Of a DNA stretch of 64,000 nucleotides, positions 17,934 through 26,802 are shown one piece after another. The stretch's first letter is position 1, and every line of letters starts with the position of its first letter. This DNA is from Saprospiraceae bacterium (GTDB lineage: Bacteria; Bacteroidota; Bacteroidia; Chitinophagales; Saprospiraceae). Made by a program: the position numbers and the translations under genes. Location: positions 1-64,000 of the forward strand of contig JAHBTU010000003.1 in NCBI GenBank assembly GCA_019638455.1. Reading direction: 5' to 3'. The notes below the pieces were generated by a model that saw only the letters and a list, made by a program, of their open reading frames with translations, did not search any database and was not told the DNA's origin.

Positions 17934-19514
17934 ATGAAGTCACAGGAAAGTCTTAGGTACCCCATAGGAAAATTTGAGTTTGGAAAGATATGGTCGCTTG
18001 AAGACACCCGGCGCAACATAAAAGCCATTGCCCGACTCCCTAAGGAACTCAAAAAAGCAGTCAAGAAATTGAAAAGCGGTGAATTGGATATACCCTACCG
18101 CCGTGGAGGCTGGACGGCACGCCAAGTCGTGCACCACTTGGCAGACAGTCATTTGAACGCATTTGCTCGCATGAAACTCGCAGTCACGGAAATGACACCC
18201 ATCATCAAACCCTATGAGGAAGCAAACTGGGCAGAAACAGAAGATGCCAAGTCAGCACCCGTGAAGCTATCCATTAAAATTTTGGAACCCCTGCACAAAC
18301 GTTGGGTCATGTTTTTGGAGTCGCTTTCCGAAGAAGACTTGGAGCGCGGCTATTTCCATCCTGAACAACAACGAGTCATCTCGCTCCCCGAAGCCATCGC
18401 GCACTATGCTTGGCATGGTCAGCATCACATCGCGCACATACGACTTGTCGGTTCTAAAAAAGGAAAACGCAAAGAAGCAGAAAGTGTGTTAGCACCTGTT
18501 TCACGTGCAACAGGCCGCCCACGTAAGCAACAACAACATGCTTCTGACCAAAAATCTGCCGCTGCTGCCGCCGTACCCGCCAAGCGCAAGCGCCGCAGCA
18601 GCGCGGAGGTAGCCGCCGAGAAAGCGGCGAAGGCCGCCCTGCCCAAGCTTTCCCGCGAGGAAGTCCTCGAAAAAGCCCGCGCCGCCCGCGCCGCCAAAAT
18701 CGCCGAGAAGGCCGCCGCCGCGCCGAAAAATGCCAAGGCCGCCGCGCCCGCCAAACGCAAGCGCCGCAGCAGCGCGGAGGTAGCCGCCGAAAAAGCAGCG
18801 AAGGCCGCCCTGCCCAAGCTTTCCCGCGAGGAAGTCCTCGAAAAAGCCCGCGCCGCCCGCGCCGCCAAAATCGCCGAGAAGGCCGCCACCGCGCCGAAAA
18901 ATGCCAAGGCCGCCGCGCCCGCCAAGCGCAAGCGCCGCAGCAGCGCGGAGGTAGCCGCTGAGAAAGCGGCGAAGGCCGCCCTGCCCAAGCTTTCCCGCGA
19001 GGAAATCCTCGAAAAAGCCCGCGCCGCCCGCGCCGCCAAAATCGCCGAGAAGGCCGCCGCCGCGCCGAAAAATGCCAAGGCCGCCGCGCCCGCCAAGCGC
19101 AAGCGCCGCAGCAGCGCGGAGGTAGCCGCCGAGAAAGCGGCGAAGGCCGCCCTGCCCAAGCTTTCCCGCGAGGAAGTCCTCGAAAAAGCCCGCGCCGCCC
19201 GCGCCGCCAAAATCGCCGAGAAGGCCGCCGCCGCGCCGAAAAATGCCAAGGCCGCCGCGCCCGCCAAACGCAAGCGCCGCAGCAGCGCGGAGGTAGCCGC
19301 CGAAAAAGCGGCGAAGGCCGCCCTGCCCAAGCTTTCCCGCGAGGAAATCCTCGAAAAAGCCCGCGCCGCCCGCGCCGCCAAAATCGCCGAGAAGGCCGCC
19401 GCCGCGCCGAAAAAGGCTAAGGCTGCGCCCTCATCAGGTGATGCCCCTAAAAAGCGTGGTCTAAACCCCGAACGCATGGCCGAAATCAGGGCCATGAGAG
19501 GCAAAAAGAAATAG
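17934..19514 (+). CDS. YfiT/BstA-like DinB-family protein with a histone-H1-like repeat tail
   Basis: The ATG at 17934 opens a 526-residue protein. Residues 1-175 match the YfiT/BstA group of the DinB four-helix family: LRYPIGKFEF at the start, GGWTARQVVHHLADSH with the first metal histidine, and YAWHGQHHIAHI with the other two, so a putative metal-dependent thiol transferase or hydrolase. From about residue 215 the protein becomes a Lys/Ala/Arg-rich tail with five near-identical 56-residue units (AKRKRRSSAEVAAEKAAKAA, then LPKLSREEVLEKARAARAAK). Each resembles a bacterial histone-H1-like or AlgP-type DNA-binding repeat. The join is continuous, with no frameshift. The tail probably binds nucleic acid (inference). 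Confidence 0.85.
   Translation: MKSQESLRYPIGKFEFGKIWSLEDTRRNIKAIARLPKELKKAVKKLKSGELDIPYRRGGWTARQVVHHLADSHLNAFARMKLAVTEMTPIIKPYEEANWAETEDAKSAPVKLSIKILEPLHKRWVMFLESLSEEDLERGYFHPEQQRVISLPEAIAHYAWHGQHHIAHIRLVGSKKGKRKEAESVLAPVSRATGRPRKQQQHASDQKSAAAAAVPAKRKRRSSAEVAAEKAAKAALPKLSREEVLEKARAARAAKIAEKAAAAPKNAKAAAPAKRKRRSSAEVAAEKAAKAALPKLSREEVLEKARAARAAKIAEKAATAPKNAKAAAPAKRKRRSSAEVAAEKAAKAALPKLSREEILEKARAARAAKIAEKAAAAPKNAKAAAPAKRKRRSSAEVAAEKAAKAALPKLSREEVLEKARAARAAKIAEKAAAAPKNAKAAAPAKRKRRSSAEVAAEKAAKAALPKLSREEILEKARAARAAKIAEKAAAAPKKAKAAPSSGDAPKKRGLNPERMAEIRAMRGKKK
18577..19416 (+). repeat. Five tandem 168-bp coding repeats
   Basis: Five copies of a 168-bp unit encode the 56-residue tail repeats of the YfiT-like protein. 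They differ mostly at synonymous or conservative sites (for example EVLEK versus EILEK), which points to recent duplication and a locus prone to copy-number change. Confidence 0.9.
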
Positions 19515-19541
19515 ACTTGCCATTGTGGAGAAATAAATGAC

Positions 19542-19581
19542 AACGGCTTCCGGCGTTTGCTCCGCTGGAAGCCGTTTTTTT
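19542..19581 (+). terminator. Rho-independent terminator after the YfiT-like gene
   Basis: ACGGCTTCC and GGAAGCCGT form the stem, extended by GCG/CGC, followed by seven T. The next gene starts at 19592, just beyond the T run, so it must be transcribed by read-through or from a promoter within the hairpin region. Confidence 0.8.
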
Positions 19582-19591
19582 GCCTGCCAAT

Positions 19592-20533
19592 ATGAATCGT
19601 ATCATCGGAAAATTTGGTGGAGAATACCCCGGCGCGCTGGTGCTGGTATTTGGTGCCTTGCACGGCAACGAACCAGCGGGGGTCAAGGCATTGGAAGCCG
19701 TGTTTCAAATGCTGCACGAAACGGCCAACTCACACCCGGATTTTGTTTTTCACGGAACGTTAGTGGGTATGCTCGGCAATCGGAAAGCTTACGAGACTCG
19801 GCAGCGTTTCGTCGAAAAAGACCTCAACCGACAGTGGACATCGGAGAACATTCGGCGGGTTCTGGCCGAAAAGTCAAGGGGGCTGGATGCCGAAGACCTC
19901 GAAATAGCGGAAATACTCGAGGCCGTGCATACCGAGATTCAGGACACTTGCCCTGAGGCACTCGTTTTGCTCGATATGCACACCACCTCCGCAGGGGGCG
20001 GTGTTTTTTGCATACCCACCGACGAGGGGGCCAGTCTTCGCTTGGCCAAAACACTCCATGCCCCCGTCATTCTCGACCTTTTTCAGGGCGTGCGCGGCAC
20101 TTTGTTGCGCTTTGCCGCCGATGGGCACTTGCAAATAGGCGGTTTCCCCAAAATAGCCTTTGGCGCAGCCTTCGAAGCGGGCCAGCACGAGGAGCCACTA
20201 TCGGTGAGCCGTTCCATTGCCGCCATCATCAATTGCCTCCGCGCAACAGGCTGCATCGAGCCGGAGGATTTGCCCAATGCGCACGAAGCCGTTTTGGAAA
20301 ATTACAGCGCCCGGCTACCCAAAGTCACCAGATTGCGCCACGTCCATCACATCCGCCCAGGCGACTCGTTCCGAATGAGACCGGGCTACACCAACTTCCA
20401 GCCAATACGTCAAGGAGAACACTTGGCCGACGACATCACGGGGCCTATTCTGGCGCCCACGGATGGCCTTATGCTGATGCCGCTATATCAGCCCAAAGGC
20501 TCGGACGGCTTTTTCATAGTACAAGAAATCTGA
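19592..20533 (+). CDS. Succinylglutamate desuccinylase/aspartoacylase-family zinc hydrolase
   Basis: A 313-residue M14-type zinc carboxypeptidase-like hydrolase of the AstE/AspA family, which cleave N-acyl groups from amino acids. GALHGNEPAG (about residues 21-30) gives the zinc His and Glu, VEKDLNRQW the conserved Arg region, and LLDMHTTS the third ligand. The C-terminal part from about 215 (RPGDSFRMRPGYTNFQPI, GPILAPTDGLMLMPLY) resembles the family's beta-domain. The ATG at 19592 is used; a TTG at 19580 would lie in the preceding terminator. The substrate is not identifiable. Confidence 0.8.
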   Translation: MNRIIGKFGGEYPGALVLVFGALHGNEPAGVKALEAVFQMLHETANSHPDFVFHGTLVGMLGNRKAYETRQRFVEKDLNRQWTSENIRRVLAEKSRGLDAEDLEIAEILEAVHTEIQDTCPEALVLLDMHTTSAGGGVFCIPTDEGASLRLAKTLHAPVILDLFQGVRGTLLRFAADGHLQIGGFPKIAFGAAFEAGQHEEPLSVSRSIAAIINCLRATGCIEPEDLPNAHEAVLENYSARLPKVTRLRHVHHIRPGDSFRMRPGYTNFQPIRQGEHLADDITGPILAPTDGLMLMPLYQPKGSDGFFIVQEI

Positions 20534-20556
20534 AAAGCCTTGGCGAATTATAGATG

Positions 20557-20680
20557 TATACCCAGATTAAAGAGGATTTGAACCTGCCCGTTGGCAAGGC
20601 AGGGATTTCCTTGATTGATTTGCATGATTTTCAAAGGATTGCGAGCACCGTTCGTTCAAAACCACCTTGCGTTGACTATA
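20557..20680 (-). repeat. Repeat A, shortened copy 2 (124 bp)
   Basis: An inverted copy of repeat A that lacks 56 internal bases, including the CCCTG/CAGGG hairpin, but keeps both ends. Its TATAGTC end supplies the TAG stop codon (20676-20678) of the gene on the - strand. Confidence 0.9.
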
Positions 20681-21638
20681 TAACCGTGCAGTTCAGCCTA
20701 TCCTTGAACGTGAACGCATAGGAAAACACGCCCGCCTGCTCCAGCCACTCGCCAAACGGCAGCCCGGATGCCACCACGTCGGCCACCGCCACCTCGCGCC
20801 TTTCGCCCTGCCAGCAGCCGCCCCATCGCGTGGGAAGCGGTAGCCGCGCCCACCCGCTCAAATCGGCCAGCAACGTGAGCAGCGATTGCAACGCAGCCTG
20901 CTGCCTTTCTGGGTCGAATTGGCACTGAAATCCATTCAGCCCCAAGTGTTTGGACTTATACTTTGAGCGTCCGGGGATGCACAACGGATTGCCCGCCATG
21001 CGGCTCAGTATTGCTTTTTCCATATATTGCTCGAACTCGAGTGTTTGTAGCGACGGCAACATCCGTTCAAACATTGACCATTGAAAAAACCGCGTTACCC
21101 ATTCCTCCACGTTGTCGCGGTAATGTTGAGCATTCACAAAAGTGGAATCAGCCAGCCAAACCAACCCTTCCGCCGCTCGTTCGAGATTTTTTTCCTCAAA
21201 AAGCCAGAGCAACAGGTGAATGGTCGCCAACGGGTATTTCCGCCTAAACTCCTGCCGAATCGAAAAACCGCGCAGCGCATTGGGGTTGAGCGAATGAGTG
21301 TGTCCCGGAAGTTCGTCATCGCTCGCGCAGGCAATAATATGGTGCCCCAAACTCGGAATCGCCGCGTGATAAATATCCAAATCCACCGCAAACAACTTAC
21401 CCGCAAGCAGTTTTTCCCGAAAATCCGTGGCATCCCCAGCGTGCCACAAGCGCGTGTATTGGCTATAAACCCCCATCGCTGGCCATCCAAAACGCTGATG
21501 CAGGTACATCGCCGACAGCAGGCTGTCCAAGTCGTCGCCAATGACCATGCCCTCCACATAGTCGGGCCGTGCGAAGGGCAGGAATGCGGCGCGTATCTCG
21601 TCGCGGTCGCGGCAGTCGGTGTTGGCAAGAACGGGCAT
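20676..21638 (-). CDS. Unrecognised protein with a DHH-like N-terminal motif
   Basis: A 320-residue soluble protein that I cannot assign to a family. Near the N-terminus VIGDDLDSLLSAMYLHQRFGW (split here around residue 32) resembles the first motif of DHH phosphoesterases. It is followed by FAVDLDIYH (about 84) and GHHIIACASDDELPGHTHS (about 98-116), with Asp and His residues that could bind metals. The rest is rich in Trp and charged residues without clear motifs. The last residue and stop codon come from repeat A, so the original C-terminus may have differed slightly. A phosphoesterase or nuclease role is only a guess. Confidence 0.6.
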   Translation of the reverse strand: MPVLANTDCRDRDEIRAAFLPFARPDYVEGMVIGDDLDSLLSAMYLHQRFGWPAMGVYSQYTRLWHAGDATDFREKLLAGKLFAVDLDIYHAAIPSLGHHIIACASDDELPGHTHSLNPNALRGFSIRQEFRRKYPLATIHLLLWLFEEKNLERAAEGLVWLADSTFVNAQHYRDNVEEWVTRFFQWSMFERMLPSLQTLEFEQYMEKAILSRMAGNPLCIPGRSKYKSKHLGLNGFQCQFDPERQQAALQSLLTLLADLSGWARLPLPTRWGGCWQGERREVAVADVVASGLPFGEWLEQAGVFSYAFTFKDRLNCTVI

Positions 21639-21986
21639 ACAACGGGTACTGGATAGCGTTGCAAAAGAAAGAAAAATTACGGGTTGAATGAGCTGAAAGG
21701 GGCGTTGTTGGCATCCAAGTCATGCCTTTTAGGCCAGAGCGTTCAGAAAAGTGTGCCGAACCTTCCTATATGTTTTTTTACACGGCAAACACTGCCTCAA
21801 AGGAGCGTAAATTATCGAAAACCAAAAACTCTGTGCCTCTGTGTCTCTACGTTTTCTCATTGCCCTAATTGGGAGGATGACACAGTTTTGTGAACACTCT
21901 CAGGGCGAAGCGCTGATTACAATCACTTCGTTGTGTGACAATTGTTCAACAAGGAAAACGAGGGGCAGGTGTAGCTTTGTGCTTGT

Positions 21987-22166
21987 TATACCCAGATTAA
22001 AGAGGATTTGAATCTGCCCGTTGGCAAGGCAGGGATTTCCTTGATTGATTTGCATGATTTCCAAAGGATTGCGAGCACCGTTCGTTCAAAACCACCTTGT
22101 CAGACCCTGTACTCAGGGGCTTGCTCGGCCAAGTGAAGCGGACGGGGCTGATTTGCGTTGACTATA
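21987..22166 (-). repeat. Repeat A, copy 3 (180 bp, inverted)
   Basis: A full-length inverted copy ending 15 bases before the ATG of the sulfide:quinone oxidoreductase, so the element forms that gene's immediate leader or promoter region. The 21639-21986 stretch before it holds no recognisable gene, only AT-rich spacer. Confidence 0.95.
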
Positions 22167-22181
22167 CAAAGCGAATATTCC

Positions 22182-23372
22182 ATGAAATATCAAATTCTCA
22201 TCGTCGGCGGCGGCAACGCCGGGCTTTCTGTGGCTGCTCAACTGCTTCGCAAAAACCCGAAACTCCAACTCGGCATCATCGAACCTTCGGAAAAACACTA
22301 CTACCAGCCCGCTTGGACAATGGTGGGCGGCGGCGTTTATGACGTGGCCGACACGATTCGCAACGAAGCGGACTACATCCCCAAAGGCGCCGAATGGCTC
22401 AAGGATGCCGTCGCCACATTTCAGCCGGAGGCCAACACCGTGCTCACCCGCGACGGCAAAATCATCGGCTACGATCACCTGATTGTCTGCCCCGGCATTC
22501 AGCTGAACTGGGGCCAAATCGAAGGCTTGCCCGAAACGCTGGGGAAAAACGGCGTATGCAGCGTGTATTCCCACCTTTACGCGCCTTACACGTTCGAGTG
22601 TTTGAAAAATCTGAAAGAAGGCACGGCGATTTTCACGGCTGCGAGCGGGGCGGTGAAATGCGGCGGCGCACCACAAAAAATCATGTACCTCGCAGGCGAC
22701 CACATCCGCAGGGCAGGGCTTTCCGACAAAGTGAAGTTGGAATTTTGCAGCGGCGGCACCGTGATTTTCGGCATTGAAAAATACGCCAAAACGCTCCGCA
22801 AAGTGGTGGAACGCTATCGCATCGCCACCCATTTCAAACACGACCTCATCCGCGTGAGCGGCCCCGCGCGCGAGGCCACGTTCAAAGTGACCGCCCCCGA
22901 CGGCTCAGTGTCGGAAATCATCAAACATTTTGATATGCTGCACATCACGCCGCCGCAAAGCGCCCCAGACTTTGTGCGCAACAGCCCCCTCGCCAACGAA
23001 AAAGGATGGGTGGACGTGGACAAACTCACCTTGCAGCACCGCAAATACCCGAACATCTTTTCGCTCGGCGATGCCTCCGGTATGCCCAATTCCAAGACGG
23101 GTGCCGCTGTGCGCAAACAAGCCCCCGTGCTCGTGCAAAACCTGCTCGCCGCTATGGATGGCCGAACCCCTTCCGCACAATACAACGGCTACAGCTCCTG
23201 CCCCATCATCACGGGCTATGGCAAACTCATGCTCGCCGAATTCGACTACGACAACAACCCTACGGAGACCTTCCCCTTCGACCAGTCGAAAGAACGCTGG
23301 ACCATGTGGGTGCTCAAGCGATACATTCTGCCGTGGCTTTATTGGAACAGAATTTTAAAAGGCACGATGTAG
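22182..23372 (+). CDS. Type II sulfide:quinone oxidoreductase-like flavoprotein
   Basis: Oxidises sulfide to sulfane sulfur and passes electrons to quinone at the membrane. The 396-residue protein starts with the FAD-binding ILIVGGGNAGLSVAAQLL and has a second nucleotide-binding part ending FSLGDASGMPNSKTGAAV. The two redox cysteines expected of the type II (SQOR-like) group are present: C160 in VKCGGAPQK and C340 in SSCPIITG, 180 residues apart. The C-terminal hydrophobic segment (MWVLKRYILPWLYW) fits membrane attachment. The ATG at 22182 is chosen because the earlier TTG lies in repeat A. Sulfide detoxification is the likely role. Confidence 0.87.
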   Translation: MKYQILIVGGGNAGLSVAAQLLRKNPKLQLGIIEPSEKHYYQPAWTMVGGGVYDVADTIRNEADYIPKGAEWLKDAVATFQPEANTVLTRDGKIIGYDHLIVCPGIQLNWGQIEGLPETLGKNGVCSVYSHLYAPYTFECLKNLKEGTAIFTAASGAVKCGGAPQKIMYLAGDHIRRAGLSDKVKLEFCSGGTVIFGIEKYAKTLRKVVERYRIATHFKHDLIRVSGPAREATFKVTAPDGSVSEIIKHFDMLHITPPQSAPDFVRNSPLANEKGWVDVDKLTLQHRKYPNIFSLGDASGMPNSKTGAAVRKQAPVLVQNLLAAMDGRTPSAQYNGYSSCPIITGYGKLMLAEFDYDNNPTETFPFDQSKERWTMWVLKRYILPWLYWNRILKGTM

Positions 23373-23445
23373 ATGAGGGCAAAGGGCAGTGCAACATAGT
23401 TTTTTCACACATTCCCTATCTATCAAAAAAGCCTGCCTCTCTTCC

Positions 23446-25269
23446 TCACTGCTCCGCTTGTTTTTCAAACAATTCCGCATAGTAACCGCCCAGAGCGAGC
23501 AACTCCTCATGCGTGCCTTCCTCCGCGATGCGGTGGTTGTCGAGCACGATGATTTTGTCGAACTGCAACATGGAATAAATGCGATGCGTGATGATGATGG
23601 CTGTCTTGTCGGCCAATGCCGTCTCCAAATAGCCAAGTATCTGGCTCTCCGTGTTGGTGTCCACCGCCGAGAGGCAGTCGTCGAGCAAGACCACGTCGGG
23701 TTGTTTGGCAAAAGCGCGAGCGATGCTCACGCGCTGTTTTTGGCCGCCTGAAAGCGTCACGCCGCGCTCTCCGACCAGCGTGTCGTAGCCTTCCGGCAAA
23801 TCCATGATGTCGTTGTGCACCGCGGCGCTTTTTGCGTAAAAAACAGCCTTCTCGCGTTCAATGCCCTCTTTGCCAAAAGCAATGTTGCCATAGACGGAGT
23901 CGGAAAACAAAAACACGTCTTGGGGGACATACCCAATGCGACGGCGCAATTGGGACAGGTCGTGTTCGCGGATGTCCTTGCCATCTATCAGGATGCGGCC
24001 TTCCGTCGCGTCGTACATCCGCACCAACAAATCCGCGAGGGTCGTCTTGCCGCTGCCCGTCCGACCGATAATGGCCATTTTTTGGCCGGGCATAATTTCA
24101 AACGATACATTCTCAAGAGCTTTGATGCCAGTGTCGGGATACACAAAGGAGACATTCTCAAAGCGGATATGGCCGCTAAGGCTGTAGTCCGAAGGCTGTT
24201 GGCCGTTGGATGCTGTATGGGCAATTGCCGAGGATGGCTGACTGGCCACTGGGTTAGTGATAGTGGGTTGTGTTTTCAAAAATTCATTGATGCGCTTTTG
24301 TGAGGCCGCGGCCTGCTGGGTCAGCGAGGCAATCCACCCAATGGCCGTCACTGGCCAAGTCAGCATATTGATGTAAATGACAAACTCGGCGATATTGCCC
24401 GCCGTTGCTTTTCCTTCCATCACGAGCAAGCCCCCGACATACACCGTGATGATAGTGCTCACGCCAATCATCAGCGCCATCAACGGGAAAAAAAAGGCAT
24501 CAATCCGAATCAATTTGAGTGACTTTTGGCGAAATTCCTCGCTTTGAGCGGCAAACCAGCGTCCCATCGCTTTTTCCTGCACATAACTTTTCACCACCCG
24601 AATGCCGCTGTAAACCTCTTGCGCCGTGCTAGTGAGCACCGCCAATTGCTGCTGGATTTTTTCGCTGCGGCGATTGATGAGCGTGCTGACCCAATAAATC
24701 GAGATGCTCAAAAAAGGCAAGGGCAGCAGCGACCACAGCGTGAGCGTGAGGCTCACATTGAGCATGGAGGATATGGTCAGAATGAAAAGGAAAATCAAGT
24801 CGAGGCCATACAAAATAGTGGGGCCGAGGAACATCCGAACCTTCGACACGTCTTCCGAAATGCGCGACATGAGGTCGCCCGTGCTGTTGCGCTTGTAAAA
24901 AGCGAGGTCGAGTTTTTCATAATGCGCGAACATTTCCTTGCGCATGTCGTATTCGATAAGGCGGCTCACCACGATAATCGTTTGCCGCATGAAAAACATG
25001 AACAAACCCATCAGCAGCGCCAAACCAATGACAGCCCCGCCAAACCAAGCGATTTGCCGCCCCAGCTCGCCAAACGCTTCTGGGTGCGCCGCGATGCCGC
25101 CGTGTTCCTTGTAGTAGCCGACGCGCTCCACCACGGTGTCGAGCGCGTTGCGAATCACTTTGGGTTGCCAAACCCTGAACCAGTTGGCCAGCCCCACGAA
25201 CAAAATGCCCAACAGCAAGCGCCATCGGTATTTCCAGAAAAATTTGTTGAGATATGATAGGTGTTTCAT
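23446..25269 (-). CDS. ABC exporter, fused permease and ATPase (MsbA/MDR type)
   Basis: A 607-residue half-transporter. Residues about 15-330 hold six hydrophobic segments of an ABC exporter domain, and about 365-607 the ATPase with Walker A GRTGSGKTT, Q-loop YVPQDVFLF, signature LSGGQKQR, Walker B VVLLDDCLSAVD and the H-loop His in IITHR. The residue after the Walker B Asp is Asp rather than the catalytic Glu, the change seen in the degenerate half of heterodimeric exporters. No partner subunit is adjacent, so it may pair with one encoded elsewhere or work with reduced hydrolysis. The substrate is unknown. Confidence 0.88.
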   Translation of the reverse strand: MKHLSYLNKFFWKYRWRLLLGILFVGLANWFRVWQPKVIRNALDTVVERVGYYKEHGGIAAHPEAFGELGRQIAWFGGAVIGLALLMGLFMFFMRQTIIVVSRLIEYDMRKEMFAHYEKLDLAFYKRNSTGDLMSRISEDVSKVRMFLGPTILYGLDLIFLFILTISSMLNVSLTLTLWSLLPLPFLSISIYWVSTLINRRSEKIQQQLAVLTSTAQEVYSGIRVVKSYVQEKAMGRWFAAQSEEFRQKSLKLIRIDAFFFPLMALMIGVSTIITVYVGGLLVMEGKATAGNIAEFVIYINMLTWPVTAIGWIASLTQQAAASQKRINEFLKTQPTITNPVASQPSSAIAHTASNGQQPSDYSLSGHIRFENVSFVYPDTGIKALENVSFEIMPGQKMAIIGRTGSGKTTLADLLVRMYDATEGRILIDGKDIREHDLSQLRRRIGYVPQDVFLFSDSVYGNIAFGKEGIEREKAVFYAKSAAVHNDIMDLPEGYDTLVGERGVTLSGGQKQRVSIARAFAKQPDVVLLDDCLSAVDTNTESQILGYLETALADKTAIIITHRIYSMLQFDKIIVLDNHRIAEEGTHEELLALGGYYAELFEKQAEQ

Positions 25270-25581
25270 GCGGCAGGGTAAACAAGGTTAGTGTGTAAGG
25301 GTTCGAGCAAGCGGGCAAAAACATACCCGGATTGGCGAGAACTTGAGCCAGCCAAGCCATTTTTCCATAGACATGATGCCTCGCAACTTGGTGGCAGGGG
25401 CGTATTTTGTGAATTGGGCGTACCTTGCGCCGCCTTGCCATGAAAAGGTCGAACGGCATATAAATAATACCCAACATCCGGCTACTGTCTGTTTTTTTTG
25501 TCATGTTGGAAACATCCGTCCGCTTGCAAGCACGCCGCGATTTTTCCTCACTAGGCAGGCAGCAACCTTCAAACCCACTCC

Positions 25582-26601
25582 ATGCGCACTGACGTCAACA
25601 CCCTCGGCGAATTTGGCCTCATCGAACACCTCACGCGGGATTTTCCCTTGCGACAACCATCTACTATTAAAGGTGTGGGCGACGACGCGGCAGTCATTGA
25701 CAACGGTGGCCTATGCACCGTCGTCAGCACCGATATGCTCGTCGAAGGCATCCATTTCGACCTCGCATACATGCCGCTCAAGCATCTTGGCTACAAATCC
25801 GTGGTGGTCAACCTGTCGGATATTTACGCCATGAACGCCTTCCCGCGCCAAATTACCGTCTCCATCGCCATCTCCAACCGTTTTTCCGTGGAGGCGCTCG
25901 ACGAGCTCTACGCGGGCATTCGGGCCGCCTGCGACGCTTACGGCGTGGACCTCGTGGGAGGCGACACTTCTTCCTCGCTCAAGGGTCTTATCGTCAGCGT
26001 CACGGCCATTGGCCAATGCGAAAAAAGTCAACTCGTCTATCGGTCGGGCGCACGCCCCGGCGACCTCATCTGCATCACCGGCGACCTCGGAGCCGCCTAT
26101 CTCGGCCTGCAATTGCTGGAAAGAGAAAAGCGGATTTGGCAGGAAAACCCCGACGTGCAACCCGATTTGGAAGGGCAGAAATATGTGGTGGGGCGACAGC
26201 TCAAACCCGAAGCCCGCAGAGACATGATTGAGACATTCAGAAAAATACCGCTCAAACCAACTGCCATGATTGACATCTCGGATGGGCTGGCTTCCGAGAT
26301 TTTTCATATTTGCAAACAAAGCAAAGTCGGGGCATTGGTAGAAGAAAGCGGCGTGCCCATCCATCAGGAAGCCCAATTGCTTGCGCTCAAATTCAAGCTC
26401 GACCCCATCACCTGCGCCCTCAACGGCGGCGAGGACTACGAGCTCCTGTTCACCATTGACCCCAACGATGTGGACAAGGTGAAATTCCTGCCGGACATCT
26501 ACATCGCAGGCGAAATTTTGGAGGCCAAAGACGGCATCAAACTCAACACCAAAGGCGGGAACCTGCACGATTTGAAGGCGCAAGGGTGGGCGCACTTTTG
26601 A
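25582..26601 (+). CDS. thiL: Thiamine-monophosphate kinase ThiL
   Basis: ATP-dependent phosphorylation of thiamine monophosphate to thiamine diphosphate, the active cofactor. The 339-residue protein shows ThiL motifs: GEFGLIEHL at the start, GVGDDAAVID (Mg-binding Asp pair, about residues 32-41), STDMLVEGIHFDL (about 49-61), KSVVVNLSDIYAMNA, VDLVGGDTSSS, ITGDLGAAYLGL, DISDGLASEI and ALNGGEDYELLFT. Length and motif order are normal. It is a single gene with no other thiamine genes nearby. Confidence 0.95.
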   Translation: MRTDVNTLGEFGLIEHLTRDFPLRQPSTIKGVGDDAAVIDNGGLCTVVSTDMLVEGIHFDLAYMPLKHLGYKSVVVNLSDIYAMNAFPRQITVSIAISNRFSVEALDELYAGIRAACDAYGVDLVGGDTSSSLKGLIVSVTAIGQCEKSQLVYRSGARPGDLICITGDLGAAYLGLQLLEREKRIWQENPDVQPDLEGQKYVVGRQLKPEARRDMIETFRKIPLKPTAMIDISDGLASEIFHICKQSKVGALVEESGVPIHQEAQLLALKFKLDPITCALNGGEDYELLFTIDPNDVDKVKFLPDIYIAGEILEAKDGIKLNTKGGNLHDLKAQGWAHF

Positions 26602-26672
26602 GTGTTGAATAGGTGTGGCAAGACCGCTTGCAAGAATAACGGTCATGCCATGCTTGCGCGCATTGGCGTGTT

Positions 26673-26776
26673 TATACCTTGATTCGCTATGATTTGTCAG
26701 TTCACCATGCTCGCTCTCCCTGATTTTGAACAGATTGCGCTCTTAGCCTTGCCCAAAACCCGGCGGAGCGAAGTAT
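26673..26776 (+). repeat. Repeat B, copy 2
   Basis: Direct-orientation copy from TATACCTTGATTCGC to GCGAAGTAT in the gap between thiL and the recombinase gene, ending 26 bases before the latter's start codon. Confidence 0.85.
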
Positions 26777-26802
26777 CCAATAGCTTCTAAAAACTTTGCC
26801 GC

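Noticed and set aside
18425..19717. A 430-codon frame antisense to the repeat tail
   Set aside because: Mirror of the GC-rich 168-bp repeats, with no domain and only Ala/Phe-rich low complexity.
21684..21893. A 69-codon frame in the gap before repeat A copy 3
   Set aside because: No domain, no promoter motif, composition like spacer.
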